NCBI GenBank assembly: GCA_050742155.1 | Contig: JBOGFC010000003.1 | Coordinates: 1 to 13,839 of the forward strand | Source of the DNA: JBOGFC01 sp050742155 | GTDB lineage: Bacteria; Actinomycetota; Acidimicrobiia; Spongiisociales; JALYHC01 | Length of the DNA stretch: 13,839 nucleotides | Direction: 5' to 3' | Shown: positions 1 to 5,902 of the stretch, in pieces | Layout of the letters: each line of letters starts with the position of its first letter | Position numbering within the stretch: the first letter of the stretch is position 1 | Position numbers and translations under genes: made by a program | The notes under the pieces: model-generated | Databases searched by the model: none | Seen by the model: the letters and a program-made list of their open reading frames with translations, nothing else | Told to the model about the DNA's origin: nothing

Positions 1-550
1 CTCGGGCCTGCATCTCCAGCGACTTCTGCTCCGCCCGCTCCAGGGCCAGGCCCACGTCTCCCATCTCCTCCGAGATGCCCGAGATGGCCTCGCCGATCTT
101 GGTCTGCGCCTCGGCGGCGCTGTAGCCAGCCTTGATGGTCTCCTTGCGGGTGCGGAAGGCCTCCACCTGGGACTGCAGCCGCTGCGAGGCCAGGGTCAGC
201 TTCTGCTCCTCGGCCTCCAGCTGGGTGTGCTGGCGCTCCAGGTCGGCGAGCTGGCGCTCCACGGTGGCCCTGCGGGCGATCGCCTCACGGGCCAGATCCT
301 CCCGCCCAGCCGTCAGCGCCTCGCGGGCCTGCTGCTCCAGCTTGGTCCAGGTCTGTTGGAGCTGCTTCCCTTGCAGCTCCAGGCGCTTGCGTGAGGTGGC
401 CACGTCCGCAACCCCGCGCCGCACCTTCTGCAGGAGCTCCAATTGCTTCTCGTACGTGTAATCGAGCACCTCGCGAGGGTCCTCGGCCCGGTCGAGAGCC
501 CGGCTGAACTTGGCCTTCAGGATCATCGACAGGCGCTGCATGAGTCCCAC
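1..550 (-). CDS. pspA: PspA/IM30 (Vipp1) family membrane-stress protein, 3' end outside window
   Basis: This is the N-terminal ~183 residues of a PspA/IM30 protein; the C-terminus lies beyond the window. The family forms ESCRT-III-like helical assemblies on the inner face of the membrane and protects it under stress. Visible are the amphipathic N-terminal helix (start MGLMQRLSMILKAKFSRALD), the family-typical 'RAEDPREVLDYTYEKQ' segment, and then a long, almost uninterrupted coiled coil rich in Gln, Glu, Arg and Leu. I chose the GTG at 548-550 because it gives the usual M-G-x-M opening and sits about 6 nt after a GGAGGAG ribosome site; an ATG three codons later (541) is the alternative. It lies 60 bp downstream of the hydrolase gene on the same strand, with an inverted repeat in the gap, so it may have its own promoter. 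Confidence 0.9.
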   Translation of the reverse strand, partial: MGLMQRLSMILKAKFSRALDRAEDPREVLDYTYEKQLELLQKVRRGVADVATSRKRLELQGKQLQQTWTKLEQQAREALTAGREDLAREAIARRATVERQLADLERQHTQLEAEEQKLTLASQRLQSQVEAFRTRKETIKAGYSAAEAQTKIGEAISGISEEMGDVGLALERAEQKSLEMQAR

Positions 551-563
551 ATCCTCTCCTCCC

Positions 564-601
564 GTTGCGAGCGTCTCAGGGTAGACCCACCCGAGCGCAA
601 C
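564..601. repeat. Inverted repeat upstream of pspA
   Basis: Perfect 6-bp arms GTTGCG (564-569) and CGCAAC (596-601) enclose a region that can pair further (CTC/GAG and CC/GG blocks). On the minus strand a -10-like TACCCT (578-583) lies inside the repeat, about 27 nt before the pspA start. I could not find a convincing -35 box. The repeat could be an operator or a hairpin that ends the hydrolase transcript; there is no T-tract. Confidence 0.4.
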
Positions 602-610
602 CCGTCCATC

Positions 611-1519
611 TCAGCGGTCCGTCAGGAACCTGTCGATGGCCTTGGCGAGGTCGTCGGCGTGGGTCAGACAGGCCTCGTGGCCGGCTCCCACCAGCTCGGC
701 CACCGAGGCGCCGGGGATGAGGGCGGCCAGCTCGTATTGGGCACGGGGCGGGACGAGGCGATCCTCGGTGGGGATGACCACCAGCACCGAACGGTCCAGC
801 CGGCCGGCCCACTCCCGGCCATCGAAGTCGAGGGCGGCGAAACCGGCGTCGTAGAAGAGCGTGGGATCGCGGTCCATGAACGTCTCCCACAGCCAGCGGG
901 CGTGATGGGCCTCCACCGCGCCCCGTCGGAGCAGGTACCGGTATCGGAGCCACGCCCCTTCCGCCCCGCTGAGCCGCTCCAGGCCCCGCCCGGCCCAAAA
1001 GAGCGCCTTCCTGAGCCGGCGGGCTCGCCCCGGCACCCGGGCCGCGGTGGCCGCCAGGATCAGCTTGGTCACCCTCTCCGGATGTCTTCGCGCCAAGGCC
1101 TGGGCCACCATGCCCCCCATCGAGTAGCCGACCAGGGCCGCCGCTTCAATCCCCATGTCGTCGAGCACCCCGGCCAGCTCATCGGCCACCGCCTCCACCC
1201 GGTAACCCTCCCGCACCCGGTCAGACTTTCCGTGGCCCCGTTGGTCGACGGCGATGATGCGATGGCGCTCCGCCAAAGAGGGGATGACCTTGTACCAGTT
1301 GAGCACCGAGTCGGCGCCCCAGCCATGTATGAGGACCAGCGGCGACCCGTTCTCCGGGCCGGCCTCTCGGACGAAGTACTCGCGCCCACCGACGAGCACG
1401 GTGCGCCCCGCCAAGAGGAGAGGACGGCTCTGCGGACCGTCGAAACGGGGGGGACGCTGTGGTCCCAGGGCCCGCCAGGCCAGCCAGGCCCAGAAGACTC
1501 GCGGCAGCCACCGGATCAT
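611..1519 (-). CDS. alpha/beta hydrolase (302 aa)
   Basis: A single-domain alpha/beta-hydrolase fold protein of usual length. Visible are the oxyanion-hole loop HGWG (residues 65-68), the strand-turn 'AVDQRGHGKSD', the nucleophile elbow G-Y-S-M-G-G (Ser133), the acid Asp253 in 'PTEDRLVP' and the base His281 in 'GAGHEA', so the Ser-Asp-His triad is complete. The first 20 residues are hydrophobic and Trp/Arg-rich, which may bring it to the membrane. The substrate cannot be told: esterases, haloperoxidase-like and MhpC-like hydrolases share these motifs. The start ATG at 1517-1519 overlaps the stop of the ferredoxin gene (ATGA), so translation is probably coupled. The frame stays open further upstream, but that part only shadows the ferredoxin gene. 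Confidence 0.9.
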   Translation of the reverse strand: MIRWLPRVFWAWLAWRALGPQRPPRFDGPQSRPLLLAGRTVLVGGREYFVREAGPENGSPLVLIHGWGADSVLNWYKVIPSLAERHRIIAVDQRGHGKSDRVREGYRVEAVADELAGVLDDMGIEAAALVGYSMGGMVAQALARRHPERVTKLILAATAARVPGRARRLRKALFWAGRGLERLSGAEGAWLRYRYLLRRGAVEAHHARWLWETFMDRDPTLFYDAGFAALDFDGREWAGRLDRSVLVVIPTEDRLVPPRAQYELAALIPGASVAELVGAGHEACLTHADDLAKAIDRFLTDR

Positions 1520-2010
1520 GGCCTGCTTTCCTTCCTGGGGGGTCCCAAACCCCCCGGCTGCCCCTCTTCGGGGTTGAGCAGGTCCCGGGCAAAGACGTAT
1601 TCCTCCACCGGCTTCCCCCCGATGAGGTGCTCCTGGATGATGCGCTCCATCACCTCGACGGTCACCCCGTGGTACCAGGTCCCCTCCGGGTAGACCACCG
1701 CGATCGGGCCTTGCTCGCAGATACGGAAGCAATCCACCTTGTTGCGAAGGATGAATCCTTCTCCGGGCGGGGTAGGCGGTGGGGGGCCGTCGAGGGTCCC
1801 CTGCCACTTGGGCGGGGCGTCGGCCAGGCCCAGCTCCTTGAGGCGGGCCTTCAGGTAGGTCCACACCTCGGTCGACTGCTCGTAGGTGGAGCAACGGGGA
1901 TTGGTCTGTTGGGCGCAGAGGAAGACGTGCCGCCGGATGCGCCCGATCGACAGGGCGTCGGCGATGGCTTGCAGGCGCCGGTCGTGGTCGCTCTCGGAGG
2001 AGCGGCTCAC
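1516..2010 (-). CDS. Shethna-type thioredoxin-fold [2Fe-2S] ferredoxin (164 aa)
   Basis: A (2Fe-2S) ferredoxin-domain protein of the thioredoxin-like class (Shethna/Aquifex Fd4/NuoE-like). The likely cluster ligands are Cys32 and Cys40 in 'FLCAQQTNPRC' and Cys94 and Cys98 in 'DCFRIC'. They are followed by the family hallmark 'GPIAVVYPEGTWYHGVT' and the C-terminal 'IIQEHLIGGKPVEEYVF'. The first pair is spaced CX7C instead of the CX12C of Azotobacter Shethna protein, a spacing I recall from cyanobacterial-type relatives. A Pro-rich insertion (about residues 65-85) separates the two halves. It is likely a cytoplasmic electron carrier. The GTG start (2008-2010) overlaps the selD stop (GTGA) and its stop overlaps the hydrolase start, so it sits in the middle of a coupled three-gene unit. 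Its redox partner is unknown. Confidence 0.88.
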   Translation of the reverse strand: MSRSSESDHDRRLQAIADALSIGRIRRHVFLCAQQTNPRCSTYEQSTEVWTYLKARLKELGLADAPPKWQGTLDGPPPPTPPGEGFILRNKVDCFRICEQGPIAVVYPEGTWYHGVTVEVMERIIQEHLIGGKPVEEYVFARDLLNPEEGQPGGLGPPRKESRP

Positions 2011-3050
2011 GGGCTGACTTCGATCCGTCCGGCCGGCTGCCCGGTGACCTCACCGATCAGCGCGGCGATCGGCGCCACCCCACCGAGCCGCTCCACCAGC
2101 TCCCGGGCACGATCGGAAGGCACCGCCAGGAGCAAGCCACCCGACGTCTGGGCGTCGGCCAGCACGCGCCGGTAGGACTCGCCCAGGCCGCCAAAGTCGG
2201 TGAAACGGCTCGCCGAGCTCAAGTTGCGGCGACTCCCCCCTGGATAGACGTCCTGGGCGGCCAGCTCCGTCACCCCTTCGATCACCGGCACCCGATCGGC
2301 CTCTACCACCGCTCCCACCCCGGAGGCCCGCACCATCTCGCCGAGGTGCCCCAGGAGCCCGTAGCCCGTCACGTCGGTGGCGGCGTGGACCCCCACCGCC
2401 AGCATGGCCCGGGCCGCCCCTTCATTGAGGGTGGTCATCAGGCGCACCGCCTCGTCGCGCAGCTCGGGGGTGGCCTTCTCCTGCTTGATGGCCGTGGAGA
2501 CGATTCCGCTGCCGAGTGGCTTGGTGAGCACCAGACGGTCGCCCGCCCGCGCCCCGGCCTTGGTCACCATCCGCTCCGGATCGACCAGCCCGGTCACCGC
2601 GAACCCGTACTTGGGCTCCGGGTCGTCCACCGAGTGTCCCCCCACCAGCGTGCAGCCGGCCTCGGCCAGAACCGCCGCCCCCCCCTCCAAGACATCCCCG
2701 AGCAGGTCGAGGGAAAGCTTCTCCCGTGGCCAGCCCACCAGCTCGAGGGCGGTGAGGGGACGGCCACCCATGGCGTACACGTCGGAGAGGGCGTTGGCGG
2801 CCGTGATCCGGCCCCAGTCGTAGGCCTCGTCGACGATGGGAGTGAAGAAGTCGACGGTCTGGACCAGGGCGGCGTCATCCGAGATGCGGTAGACGGCCGC
2901 ATCGTCGAGGTTCTCCAGGCCGACCAGGAGGTCCGGATGCCGGACGGCCTGTAGGTTCTCCAGGCGGCGCAAGACCTGCGCCAGCTCGTCAGGGCCGAGC
3001 TTGCACGCTCAGCCGGCCCCGTGCGAGAAGGTGGTCAGCCTCACCGTCAT
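2007..3050 (-). CDS. selD: Selenide, water dikinase SelD, likely selenoprotein with in-frame UGA (347 aa)
   Basis: SelD makes selenophosphate from selenide and ATP, the selenium donor for selenocysteine and selenouridine synthesis. ATG at 3048-3050 sits 6 nt behind a strong AGGAGG site. From there the frame reads MTVRLTTFSHGAG, then TGA (3009-3011, codon 14), then ACK. This aligns with the E. coli SelD segment SHGAGCGCK, with the UGA exactly at catalytic Cys17 and C16/K17 at Cys19/Lys20. Downstream the family motifs are intact: 'DDAAVY', 'TVDFFTPIVD', 'ANALSDVYAMGG', 'GGHSVDDPEPKYG', 'TDVTGYGLLGHL' and 'QTSGGLLLAV'. Starting at the TTG at 2970-2972 would remove the catalytic loop and has no ribosome site, so I read UGA as selenocysteine. 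The gene overlaps the ferredoxin gene by 4 bp (GTGA) and lies 50 bp downstream of the permease. Confidence 0.93.
2978..3006 (-). promoter_or_regulatory. Putative bacterial SECIS stem-loop in selD
   Basis: The hairpin lies directly 3' of the UGA codon on the coding strand. The upper stem is AGCTCG (3001-2996) paired with CGAGCT (2988-2983) around a 7-nt loop GCCCTGA whose first base is G. After one A·G mismatch, a lower stem pairs GTGC (3006-3003) with GCGC (2981-2978), including one G·U. Thirteen nt separate the UGA from the loop, at the short end for bacterial SECIS elements. A G at the start of the apical loop is the known SelB-binding feature. The assignment is by pattern only. Confidence 0.6.
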
Positions 3051-3071
3051 CCCTCACCTCCTTCCCTTCCT

Positions 3072-3104
3072 TTGACGCACCAGGCTACCGAGCATGCTCG
3101 TCAA
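3072..3104. repeat. Inverted repeat and palindrome between permease gene and selD
   Basis: Arms TTGACG (3072-3077) and CGTCAA (3099-3104) flank a 21-nt interior. That interior overlaps a perfect 12-bp palindrome CGAGCATGCTCG (3089-3100), which touches the permease stop codon (3101-3103). It could be a weak terminator/attenuator or a protein-binding site ahead of selD. There is no T-tract. Confidence 0.35.
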
Positions 3105-3994
3105 GCCTTGCCCGCCGATGAGGCCGTTCCGACCGCCTGTCCCCACCGCTGGGCGGCCACCACCGCGCCCAGGATGAGCAGGCCCCCGAGGATCTGGATG
3201 GGCAGTAGGGTCTGCCCCAGGACCACCCAGGCGCTCAGGCCGGCCACGAACGGCTCGGCGGTGGTTACCACGCCCACCATCCCGGCCGGAGCCCTTCGCA
3301 GGGCGGCCAGCGCGGCGAGGAAGGCCACCGCCGTCATCACGCCCACCCAGAGCAACTCCAACCCCACCCTTCCCGACACGGGCGGAAACTCCCACCAGGG
3401 CAGTACCACCGCCCAGGCGGCCGCCGCGGCCAGAAAGGCCCCGGCCATCACCGCCGGGGCCGACAGACGACGACCGAGCCGCTCCCCCCAAACCAGGTAG
3501 GAAGCGAAGAAGCCGGCCGCCGCCAACCCGGCCGCCAGCCCGGCAAGGTCGAGTGACGCCGCGTCCCAGGCCCGGGTGATCAGCACCGTTCCGAGCAAGG
3601 AAGCGGCCGCCGCTCCCCAGAGCCCTAGGTGGACGGGGCGGCGCTGGACCCGGCGCATCCAGAAGAGGACCAGCACCGGTCCGAGGAACTCGAGCGTCAC
3701 CCCGACTCCCACTCCCAGGCGCTCGATGGCCCAGTAGAAGGTGACGCTCACCGCCGCCAGGTTGAGCCCCAGCCCGGCCACCTCCCACCTCAGCTCCCTG
3801 AAGCGAAAGCTACCCAACCAGAGAGCGTAAGGGACCAGCACCGCCGCCGCCAGGGAGGCTCGGGCTTGCGCCACCCGGGGCGGGGAGAGCTCGGTGAAGG
3901 TGTGGGCCGCCACCGTGGCACTGATCCCCCACAGCGAGGCGGCCCCCAAGGCGAAGAGCACCGCCTGCGTGGTGCGATCGCGGCGGGCTTGCAT
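3101..3994 (-). CDS. EamA/RhaT-family DMT transporter (297 aa)
   Basis: A ten-helix drug/metabolite transporter with two EamA repeats. The N-terminal half has the 'AASLWGISATVAA' first helix and the 'YWAIERLGVGVGVTLEFLGPVLVLFW' segment; the C-terminal half has 'ALRRAPAGMVGVVTTAEPFVAGLSAWVVLGQTL', the usual signature of helices 8-9. Length is normal for the family. It probably exports or imports an amino acid or other small metabolite, but the substrate cannot be read from sequence. I chose the ATG at 3992-3994 because an AGGA lies 7 nt before it. The frame is open 15 codons further upstream but would run into the greA start on the other strand. It is divergent from greA (19 bp between starts) and is the first gene of the likely permease-selD-ferredoxin-hydrolase run. 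Confidence 0.85.
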   Translation of the reverse strand: MQARRDRTTQAVLFALGAASLWGISATVAAHTFTELSPPRVAQARASLAAAVLVPYALWLGSFRFRELRWEVAGLGLNLAAVSVTFYWAIERLGVGVGVTLEFLGPVLVLFWMRRVQRRPVHLGLWGAAAASLLGTVLITRAWDAASLDLAGLAAGLAAAGFFASYLVWGERLGRRLSAPAVMAGAFLAAAAAWAVVLPWWEFPPVSGRVGLELLWVGVMTAVAFLAALAALRRAPAGMVGVVTTAEPFVAGLSAWVVLGQTLLPIQILGGLLILGAVVAAQRWGQAVGTASSAGKA

Positions 3995-3999
3995 GGCGG

Positions 4000-4005
4000 T
4001 ATCCT
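4000..4005 (+). promoter_or_regulatory. -10 box of a likely leaderless greA promoter
   Basis: TATCCT ends 8 nt before the GTG start of greA and no Shine-Dalgarno lies between, which fits transcription starting at the start codon. No clear -35 box is visible. Confidence 0.45.
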
Positions 4006-4013
4006 GCCGCGTC

Positions 4014-4490
4014 GTGGCAGAACCGACCACCTGGCTCACCCCCGAGGCCTATCAGAAGCTGCGCCAAGAGCTCGATCAGCTGGAGACCGAGGGCCGCCGC
4101 CACATGGAGGAGCGGCTGGCCGAAGCGCGCACCCAGGGTGACATCCGGGAGAGCGCCGACTACGAGGCGGCCAAGGAAGAGCAGGGGCTGATGGAGGCTC
4201 GCATCCGGCACCTCCGCGACCTTCTCCAGCGGGCTGAGGTCGGGCGGCCCGAGGACACCGGGGCGGTGGCAGTAGGCTCGCTGGTCCGGGTGGCCGACCC
4301 CCACGGCGAGGAGACCGAGTACCTGGTGGCGCCCACCGAGAACCGGGTCCCCGGTTACCAGCTCGCCTCGCCGGAGGGACCGCTCGGCCGGGCGCTCCTG
4401 GGAGCCCGGCCCGGTGACGAGGTCACCTACCAGGCTCCCGGAGGCACCTTCACGGTGCGGGTTACCGGCGTTCGTCCCTTCCAGGACTAG
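4014..4490 (+). CDS. greA: Transcription elongation factor GreA (158 aa)
   Basis: GreA enters the RNA polymerase secondary channel and stimulates cleavage of backtracked RNA. Residues 1-75 form the coiled-coil finger: 'WLTPEAYQKLRQELDQLE', then the acidic tip 'GDIRESADYEAAKEEQ', where Asp43 and Glu46 match the catalytic-tip acids Asp41 and Glu44 of E. coli GreA. Residues ~80-158 form the FKBP-like domain with 'SPEGPLGRALLGARPGDEV'. At 158 residues it has the same length as E. coli GreA. I chose the GTG at 4014 because a TATCCT -10 box lies 8 nt upstream and the protein then opens with the usual short leader before 'WLTPEAY'; an in-frame ATG at 3993 is the alternative. It is followed after 7 bp by mgtE. 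Confidence 0.93.
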   Translation: MAEPTTWLTPEAYQKLRQELDQLETEGRRHMEERLAEARTQGDIRESADYEAAKEEQGLMEARIRHLRDLLQRAEVGRPEDTGAVAVGSLVRVADPHGEETEYLVAPTENRVPGYQLASPEGPLGRALLGARPGDEVTYQAPGGTFTVRVTGVRPFQD

Positions 4491-4497
4491 TGCACTA

Positions 4498-5874
4498 ATG
4501 CCGCTTCGGCTGCACCGTCCCCGGGAGCTGGGGCGGGCACTACGTGACCTGGCCCGCCGGCGTCCCGTCGAGGCGGAGGCCTATCTCGACACCCACCAAG
4601 AGGAGTGGGGATCGCTCGCCGAGGCCGACCCGGAAGACGCCGCCGACATCCTGGAGGCCCTCGGCGAAGCCGCCGCCCTGGACCTCTTGGTGGGCCTGGG
4701 AACTGAAGAGGCAGCCGAGGTGCTGGAGGAGATGCGTCCGGGGGCCGCCGCAGACGTCCTCGAGGAGCTGACCGCCTCCCAGGCAGCCGGCCTGGTGGAG
4801 GAGATGGGCCCGGACGAGGCGGCCGACATCGTGGCCGAGATGGGATCGGGCACCCGGGAGAGGCTCATCGACGAGCTGAAGCCCGAGGTGGCCGAGCAGG
4901 TGCTCGGGCTGATGGCCTACCTCCCCGACTCGGCAGGCGGACTGATGACCACCGAGGTGGCCGCTCTCCCACTGGGACTGACCGCTGCGGAGGCCATCGA
5001 GGCGCTGCGCCGCATGCACGAGCAACTGGAGAGCCTTTCCTATGTCTACGTGGTCGACTCGGAGCGCCGCCTGCGGGGGGTGCTCTCCTTCCGCGACCTG
5101 GTCTTCGCCCGCCCCGACACCCCTCTCGAGGAGGTCATGGTGAGAGAGGCGGTGGCGATCCATCCGGAGGCCGACCGGGAGGCGGTGGCGGAGCTGATCC
5201 GCCGCTACGGCTTGCTGGGGTTGCCGGTGGTGGACCGGACCGGCATCTTGCTCGGCCTGGTCACCGTCGATGACGTCTTAGAGGCCGTCCAGGAGGAGGC
5301 TTCGGAGGACATCGCCACGATGGTGGGAGCCGGGGCCCACGAGACGGTCTTCACTCCGGTGGCGGTCTCGATCCGGATGCGCCTGCCCTGGGTCTTGGTC
5401 AACCTGGCGACCGCCTTCCTGGCCGCCGCGGTGATCGGCTACTACGAGCCGACCATCAGCCGGCTGGCCATCCTGGCCGCCTACATGCCGGTGGCCGCCT
5501 CGATGGGCGGCAATGGGGGCGCCCAGAGCCTGGCGGTGGTCATTCGGTCCCTGGCGGCCGGGGATCTCCCACATGCTCGATCAAGCCGCGTCGTGCGGCG
5601 CGAGCTGGCGGTGGGGTCTTTCGGTGGGCTGTTCATGGGGCTGCTGGCCGGGGGCGTGGCCGCCCTCCTGGAAGGACGGCTCCAGATCGGGCTCGTCTTC
5701 GCGCTGGCTGTGTGGGGCAATATGACGGTGGCCGGGCTGGCCGGCGCCGGCATACCGATCCTGATGAGCCGGATGGGCCGCGACCCGGCCCAGTCGTCCA
5801 ACATCTTCCTCACCACCGTCACCGACGTGATCGGCTTCGGGGGATTCCTGCTGATCGCCACACTGCTCCTGTGA
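4498..5874 (+). CDS. mgtE: Magnesium transporter MgtE (458 aa)
   Basis: A Mg2+-gated Mg2+ channel of the MgtE/SLC41 family. The N-domain (~35-140) is a superhelix of short acidic repeats: 'DPEDAADILEAL', 'TEEAAEVLEEM', 'PGAAADVLEEL', 'GPDEAADIVAEM'. Two CBS domains follow (about 145-265; 'YVVDSERRLRGVLSFRDL' and 'LPVVDRTGILLGLVTVDDVLE'). The membrane domain (~290-458) carries 'MGGNGGAQSL' and 'TDVIGFGGFL', with Asp443 corresponding to the filter Asp432 of Thermus MgtE. Length and order are normal. ATG at 4498 follows the greA stop by 7 bp; the frame is open back into greA, but that part reads as shadow. The ribosome site is weak, so coupling to greA is likely. It converges with the c-di-GMP regulator. 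Confidence 0.94.
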   Translation: MPLRLHRPRELGRALRDLARRRPVEAEAYLDTHQEEWGSLAEADPEDAADILEALGEAAALDLLVGLGTEEAAEVLEEMRPGAAADVLEELTASQAAGLVEEMGPDEAADIVAEMGSGTRERLIDELKPEVAEQVLGLMAYLPDSAGGLMTTEVAALPLGLTAAEAIEALRRMHEQLESLSYVYVVDSERRLRGVLSFRDLVFARPDTPLEEVMVREAVAIHPEADREAVAELIRRYGLLGLPVVDRTGILLGLVTVDDVLEAVQEEASEDIATMVGAGAHETVFTPVAVSIRMRLPWVLVNLATAFLAAAVIGYYEPTISRLAILAAYMPVAASMGGNGGAQSLAVVIRSLAAGDLPHARSSRVVRRELAVGSFGGLFMGLLAGGVAALLEGRLQIGLVFALAVWGNMTVAGLAGAGIPILMSRMGRDPAQSSNIFLTTVTDVIGFGGFLLIATLLL

Positions 5875-5902
5875 CCTCTCGCCTCAGAGGAGCGAAGGTC
5901 AC
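5871..5902. terminator. Shared hairpin over the stops of two convergent genes
   Basis: Perfect 7-bp arms GTGACCT (5871-5877) and AGGTCAC (5896-5902) enclose inner TCGC/GCGA pairing with one bulged base. The stop codons of mgtE (5872-5874) and of the regulator (5899-5901) lie inside the arms. There is no T-tract, so this would be an actinobacterial-style bidirectional terminator. Confidence 0.6.

Noticed and set aside
443..1693. 416-codon plus-strand open frame
   Set aside because: Opposite-strand shadow of the hydrolase and ferredoxin genes; the translation is Pro/Arg/Gly/His-rich with no family motif.
2970..2972. TTG as the start of selD
   Set aside because: It removes the catalytic SHGAG-x-AC-K loop and has no ribosome site; the ATG at 3050 has both homology and a strong site.
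4800..4870. Repeated acidic motifs in the mgtE 5' part as a DNA repeat
   Set aside because: They are the known helical repeats of the MgtE N-domain; the DNA copies are not near-identical.
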